The translations under genes were made by a program, and so were the position numbers. Of a stretch of 15,388 bases of DNA, positions 13,016 through 15,388 are shown in pieces. The notes under the pieces are model-generated. The model did no database searches. It was given only the letters and a program-made list of their open reading frames with translations, and was not told the origin of the DNA. The stretch is from NCBI GenBank assembly GCA_002432945.1, contig DJHE01000014.1, positions 1 to 15,388 on the forward strand, in the 5' to 3' direction. This stretch comes from Synergistaceae bacterium UBA5827 (GTDB lineage: Bacteria > Synergistota > Synergistia > Synergistales > 79-D21). Positions within the stretch are counted from its first letter, which is position 1. Every line of letters begins with the position of its first letter.

Positions 13016-15310
13016 ATGCCTACGGAAGAAAATTCACCCAAAAGGACTCGCCCGACAGGAAGAGAAAGACCGGGAAGAGAGGCACTCCCCGGTAAAACCC
13101 CGGAGAGGGAACAACCAAAACCGGTTAAGGTAACGAAACGATCTCCCAAGTCTCCGCGGCGCCAGCCCGACTCCAGGGAGATCCCCCAAAAGAAAAGGGA
13201 AGAAAACCTGTTTCGGCGCTACTGGCTTTCCCTGAAACGAAGAAACGCCCGTTCGGAATTGATCTGGATTGGCAAAAAACAGATGATCTGCTGGCAACCC
13301 GACCTGGGCGATTACGGGCTCGTCTCCTACGACCCCGCCAAGCCTGACGCCACCCCATGGGACGCGACGCTTCTGGATAGCAATCGGTGGGCTGGGCTCA
13401 GGAATTGCCGGCTTGCCTGGTTGGGCGGCGACAACCTGCTGGCCTGGGAACCTGGAAAGGCGGATTACCGTCTTTACCGGCTTACGAGGGATCGACCCGA
13501 GCGGAGCAGGGGCCGCAAGGTTCCCGGCGCCAAACGGAAACCCGCACCTTCTCTTCCCCTCCAGATGATCGCGACCGGGCAATTCACGTCACCGGCACGG
13601 AAGCTGACCTACCTGGGCAGAGGGCGCGTGCTCACGTGGAACGAGTCGACGGACAGCTACCGGATCCTGCAGTGGAAAAACGGCCGTTTCAACGACATCA
13701 CGACGAAACCACGGCTTTCCGATTTCCTGCCCCAGGAGATCCTGGACGAAAACGACGGCCATCTCTACTTCACCTGGGGCGGCAGGAACCATGTCATTGC
13801 CTGGAACTCGCGGACGAAATGGATGCTGCCCCTCGGCTTCACCAACAATCTCTGCACCCTTACGGGCGCCTCATCCAGTTTCCGCCGGGGGCTGGAAAAG
13901 GCCGGCTGCGACTACGGCGGCCAAGTTTTACCGCTAACCTACCAAAGCTCGCGGCGCCTGCTCCTTTGGGACGAAAACCTGGAAGGCTTCGTCGTTGACC
14001 GGGTCAGGGCCCCGGAATGGGAACATGACTATGCCTTGAGCCACGACCTCGAGGACTACCTGGAGACCTCGCCGATTGTAGCGGGCGCGATCTCGTGGTT
14101 TGCCGCCGGGCGGGAGATCGACAGCACCGAATGGGATCTCTACGGCTTGGAACACCTCCATACGACGCTCTGCAATTTTTACCTGGGCTTCATCCAGCAG
14201 GAGGACCTGCCTTTTACCTACCGCAAACAAGACAATAACAAGGTTGGCCCGGACCTCCTGGCTATGGATATTTCCGTGCCGGTGCTCCACCCTATCGATG
14301 CGGAAGAACTGTACATCGCCCAGGTCGCCCTGAACTTGTGGGCGGAGATATCCGGGCAATTCGACTGGCACCTCGCCGATTACACGCCGGAAGAGCTTTA
14401 CCCGCTTTTGAGCGCGGGCGCGTTGTTCGCCGAGCACCCCTGGAACGACCAGGAAGGCTACTGCATCAACGGATCCGTCTTCGGAGACGCCACGCCAACC
14501 GACCCGGCGAAGACTTTCCGCCAAATGAAGGCTCTCGGAATGATCCGGGGCACTCCCCTGGAATCGGTATTCGAGATTGCCCGCTGGTTCAGGAATCACC
14601 TTTCCCATGGCCCGGGGATCTACGCGGGAACCACCGCACTGGATGCCTACGGTTTCAGGGGATACCCGCCCCTTACGCAAATGATGATCCGCCGGGTGAA
14701 CCCGCAGCAGCCGGACGCGCGCCCCTGCTTCTTTGCCTGGTCAGGGTGCCACAGCGCCGCCGGCCTGATGGTTGGCCTGGCCCGGTGCCTCAACATCCCG
14801 GCCCGCAGCTGGGACACCTGGGAGAACGGCGGCGAACACGGCACGCACCATGGGATCGATTTCCCGACCTTGAGACTCTTTTCGAAACATCTTGACGATT
14901 TTTACGCCGAAAGCTATCTCCAGGACCCCGGCATCGAACCGGGCGAGGTTTTTGAACCGGAGGAGAAATATTCACTGGAGAAGGACACCTACACACGCGC
15001 CCCCCAACAGGGAGAAAACCGTCCCGCATCCTGGCAGACCAATACGGTGCGCAAGGGGCTGAACCATCCCACGCTACGCTATCTCAGCGGCTTTTTCCAA
15101 GCCGTACCCGGTAGTTTGGGATACTCCACGTTTGTGGACATCGTACGCAACAACCGCTTGTCCGTTGAAGAGGCGGAAGAGCTGATAAGCGAATACTGGC
15201 CAACACTGCAGGCCGCCGCAGACGCTTTTACGGCCTCCACGGGACTGTCCGGTCCGGAGGCCGCAACCGCTCTTTTCAACCAATGGCAAGAATGGACGGA
15301 CAAGCGATGA
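13016..15310 (+). CDS. Large protein: basic tail, Trp-rich blade repeats and transglutaminase-like domain
   Basis: The 764-residue protein starts at ATG with GAGGGGGG upstream. Residues 1-78 are Pro/Arg/Lys-rich and probably disordered, with no signal peptide. Five related repeats follow, about 25 residues each with variable spacers: SELIWIGKKQMICWQP (80-95), CRLAWLGGDNLLAWEP (131-146), RKLTYLGRGRVLTWNE (195-210), HLYFTWGGRNHVIAWN (249-264) and LTYQSSRRLLLWDE (307-320). They look like beta-propeller blades. The C-terminal half contains DPAKTFRQMKALGMIRGT and SVFEIARWFRNHLSHGPG, then SGCHSAAGLMVGLARCLNIP (576-595), which resembles the nucleophile helix of transglutaminase-like proteins with C578. 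H611/H612 and D627/D628 or H625 could complete the triad, but this is unclear. The 764-residue architecture is not one I know. It may act on protein or cell-wall substrates, or bind without catalysis. The small secreted peptide gene precedes it and a new ORF overlaps its stop. Confidence 0.8.
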   Translation: MPTEENSPKRTRPTGRERPGREALPGKTPEREQPKPVKVTKRSPKSPRRQPDSREIPQKKREENLFRRYWLSLKRRNARSELIWIGKKQMICWQPDLGDYGLVSYDPAKPDATPWDATLLDSNRWAGLRNCRLAWLGGDNLLAWEPGKADYRLYRLTRDRPERSRGRKVPGAKRKPAPSLPLQMIATGQFTSPARKLTYLGRGRVLTWNESTDSYRILQWKNGRFNDITTKPRLSDFLPQEILDENDGHLYFTWGGRNHVIAWNSRTKWMLPLGFTNNLCTLTGASSSFRRGLEKAGCDYGGQVLPLTYQSSRRLLLWDENLEGFVVDRVRAPEWEHDYALSHDLEDYLETSPIVAGAISWFAAGREIDSTEWDLYGLEHLHTTLCNFYLGFIQQEDLPFTYRKQDNNKVGPDLLAMDISVPVLHPIDAEELYIAQVALNLWAEISGQFDWHLADYTPEELYPLLSAGALFAEHPWNDQEGYCINGSVFGDATPTDPAKTFRQMKALGMIRGTPLESVFEIARWFRNHLSHGPGIYAGTTALDAYGFRGYPPLTQMMIRRVNPQQPDARPCFFAWSGCHSAAGLMVGLARCLNIPARSWDTWENGGEHGTHHGIDFPTLRLFSKHLDDFYAESYLQDPGIEPGEVFEPEEKYSLEKDTYTRAPQQGENRPASWQTNTVRKGLNHPTLRYLSGFFQAVPGSLGYSTFVDIVRNNRLSVEEAEELISEYWPTLQAAADAFTASTGLSGPEAATALFNQWQEWTDKR

Positions 15311-15388
15311 CAGGGGCTTCCTGTGCCAAAGTATTGACGCCCTCGATAACTGCACATGAATGGGAAGACTGGGGCACCCCACCTGAGG
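15307..15388 (+). CDS. Start of a downstream gene, translationally coupled (partial)
   Basis: An ATG at 15307 overlaps the TGA of the 764-residue gene as ATGA and opens a frame of 27 codons (MTGASCAKVLTPSITA, then an acidic, Trp-containing stretch) that is still open at the window edge. The overlap is the same kind used twice elsewhere in this window. No strong ribosome site precedes it and only a short piece is visible, so the gene may be chance. Confidence 0.35.
   Translation, partial: MTGASCAKVLTPSITAHEWEDWGTPPE

Noticed and set aside
10719..15328. 22-base near match (two differences) between 10719-10740 and 15307-15328
   Set aside because: One copy is inside the small membrane protein gene and the other at the start of the partial downstream ORF; the flanks do not align, so common codon usage (Gly-Ala-Ser-Cys-Ala) explains it well enough.

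Overview
The window is moderately GC-rich bacterial DNA with mostly minus-strand operons. It probably comes from a member of the Synergistota. The best single clue is the protein encoded at 10882-11997: it ends in a Ser-Ser-Gly-Cys motif, a hydrophobic segment and a short basic tail, the layout of the Synerg-CTERM sorting signal. GTG and TTG starts behind good Shine-Dalgarno sites, ATGA-coupled operons and strong intrinsic terminators are frequent. I could run no searches, so the taxonomic call is an inference.

Layout from left to right. Positions 1-96 hold the last codons of an upstream gene and a strong terminator. After a gene-poor gap, a plus-strand gene (465-1352) encodes a secreted protein with the fold pattern of a gluzincin peptidase but no HExxH motif. 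It converges on a minus-strand three-gene operon: membrane-anchored alpha/beta hydrolase (2799-3746), exported metallo-beta-lactamase-fold hydrolase (2023-2802, ATGA overlap) and SAM methyltransferase (1398-1988). A gap of about 700 bases follows, holding a DJ-1/PfpI pseudogene reduced to its two ends (4214-4389). Next comes a tight minus-strand operon for a FecBCD-type ABC importer (binding protein 6978-8117, permease 5905-6975, ATPase 5078-5908) with an FmdE-family zinc-ribbon protein as its last gene (4445-5059). Its promoter at about 8160-8188 carries a perfect dyad in the spacer.

Upstream of that are an iron-type alcohol dehydrogenase (8424-9575) with its own promoter and terminator, an N-terminally short DUF533/TerB-like protein (9889-10254), a small plus-strand membrane protein (10419-10787), the GLUG-repeat surface protein (10882-11997) and a RidA-family protein (12138-12521). 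On the plus strand, a 51-residue secreted Gly/Ser/Thr-rich peptide (12789-12944) with its own promoter and terminator precedes a 764-residue protein (13016-15310). That protein combines a basic disordered N terminus, five Trp-rich blade-like repeats and a transglutaminase-like C-terminal region. A further ORF overlaps its stop by ATGA and runs off the window.

No rRNA, tRNA, CRISPR array or intact insertion sequence was seen. The most promising leads are the regulated ABC importer plus FmdE operon, the 764-residue repeat/transglutaminase-like protein with its neighbours, and the secreted gluzincin-like protein that has lost its catalytic residues.
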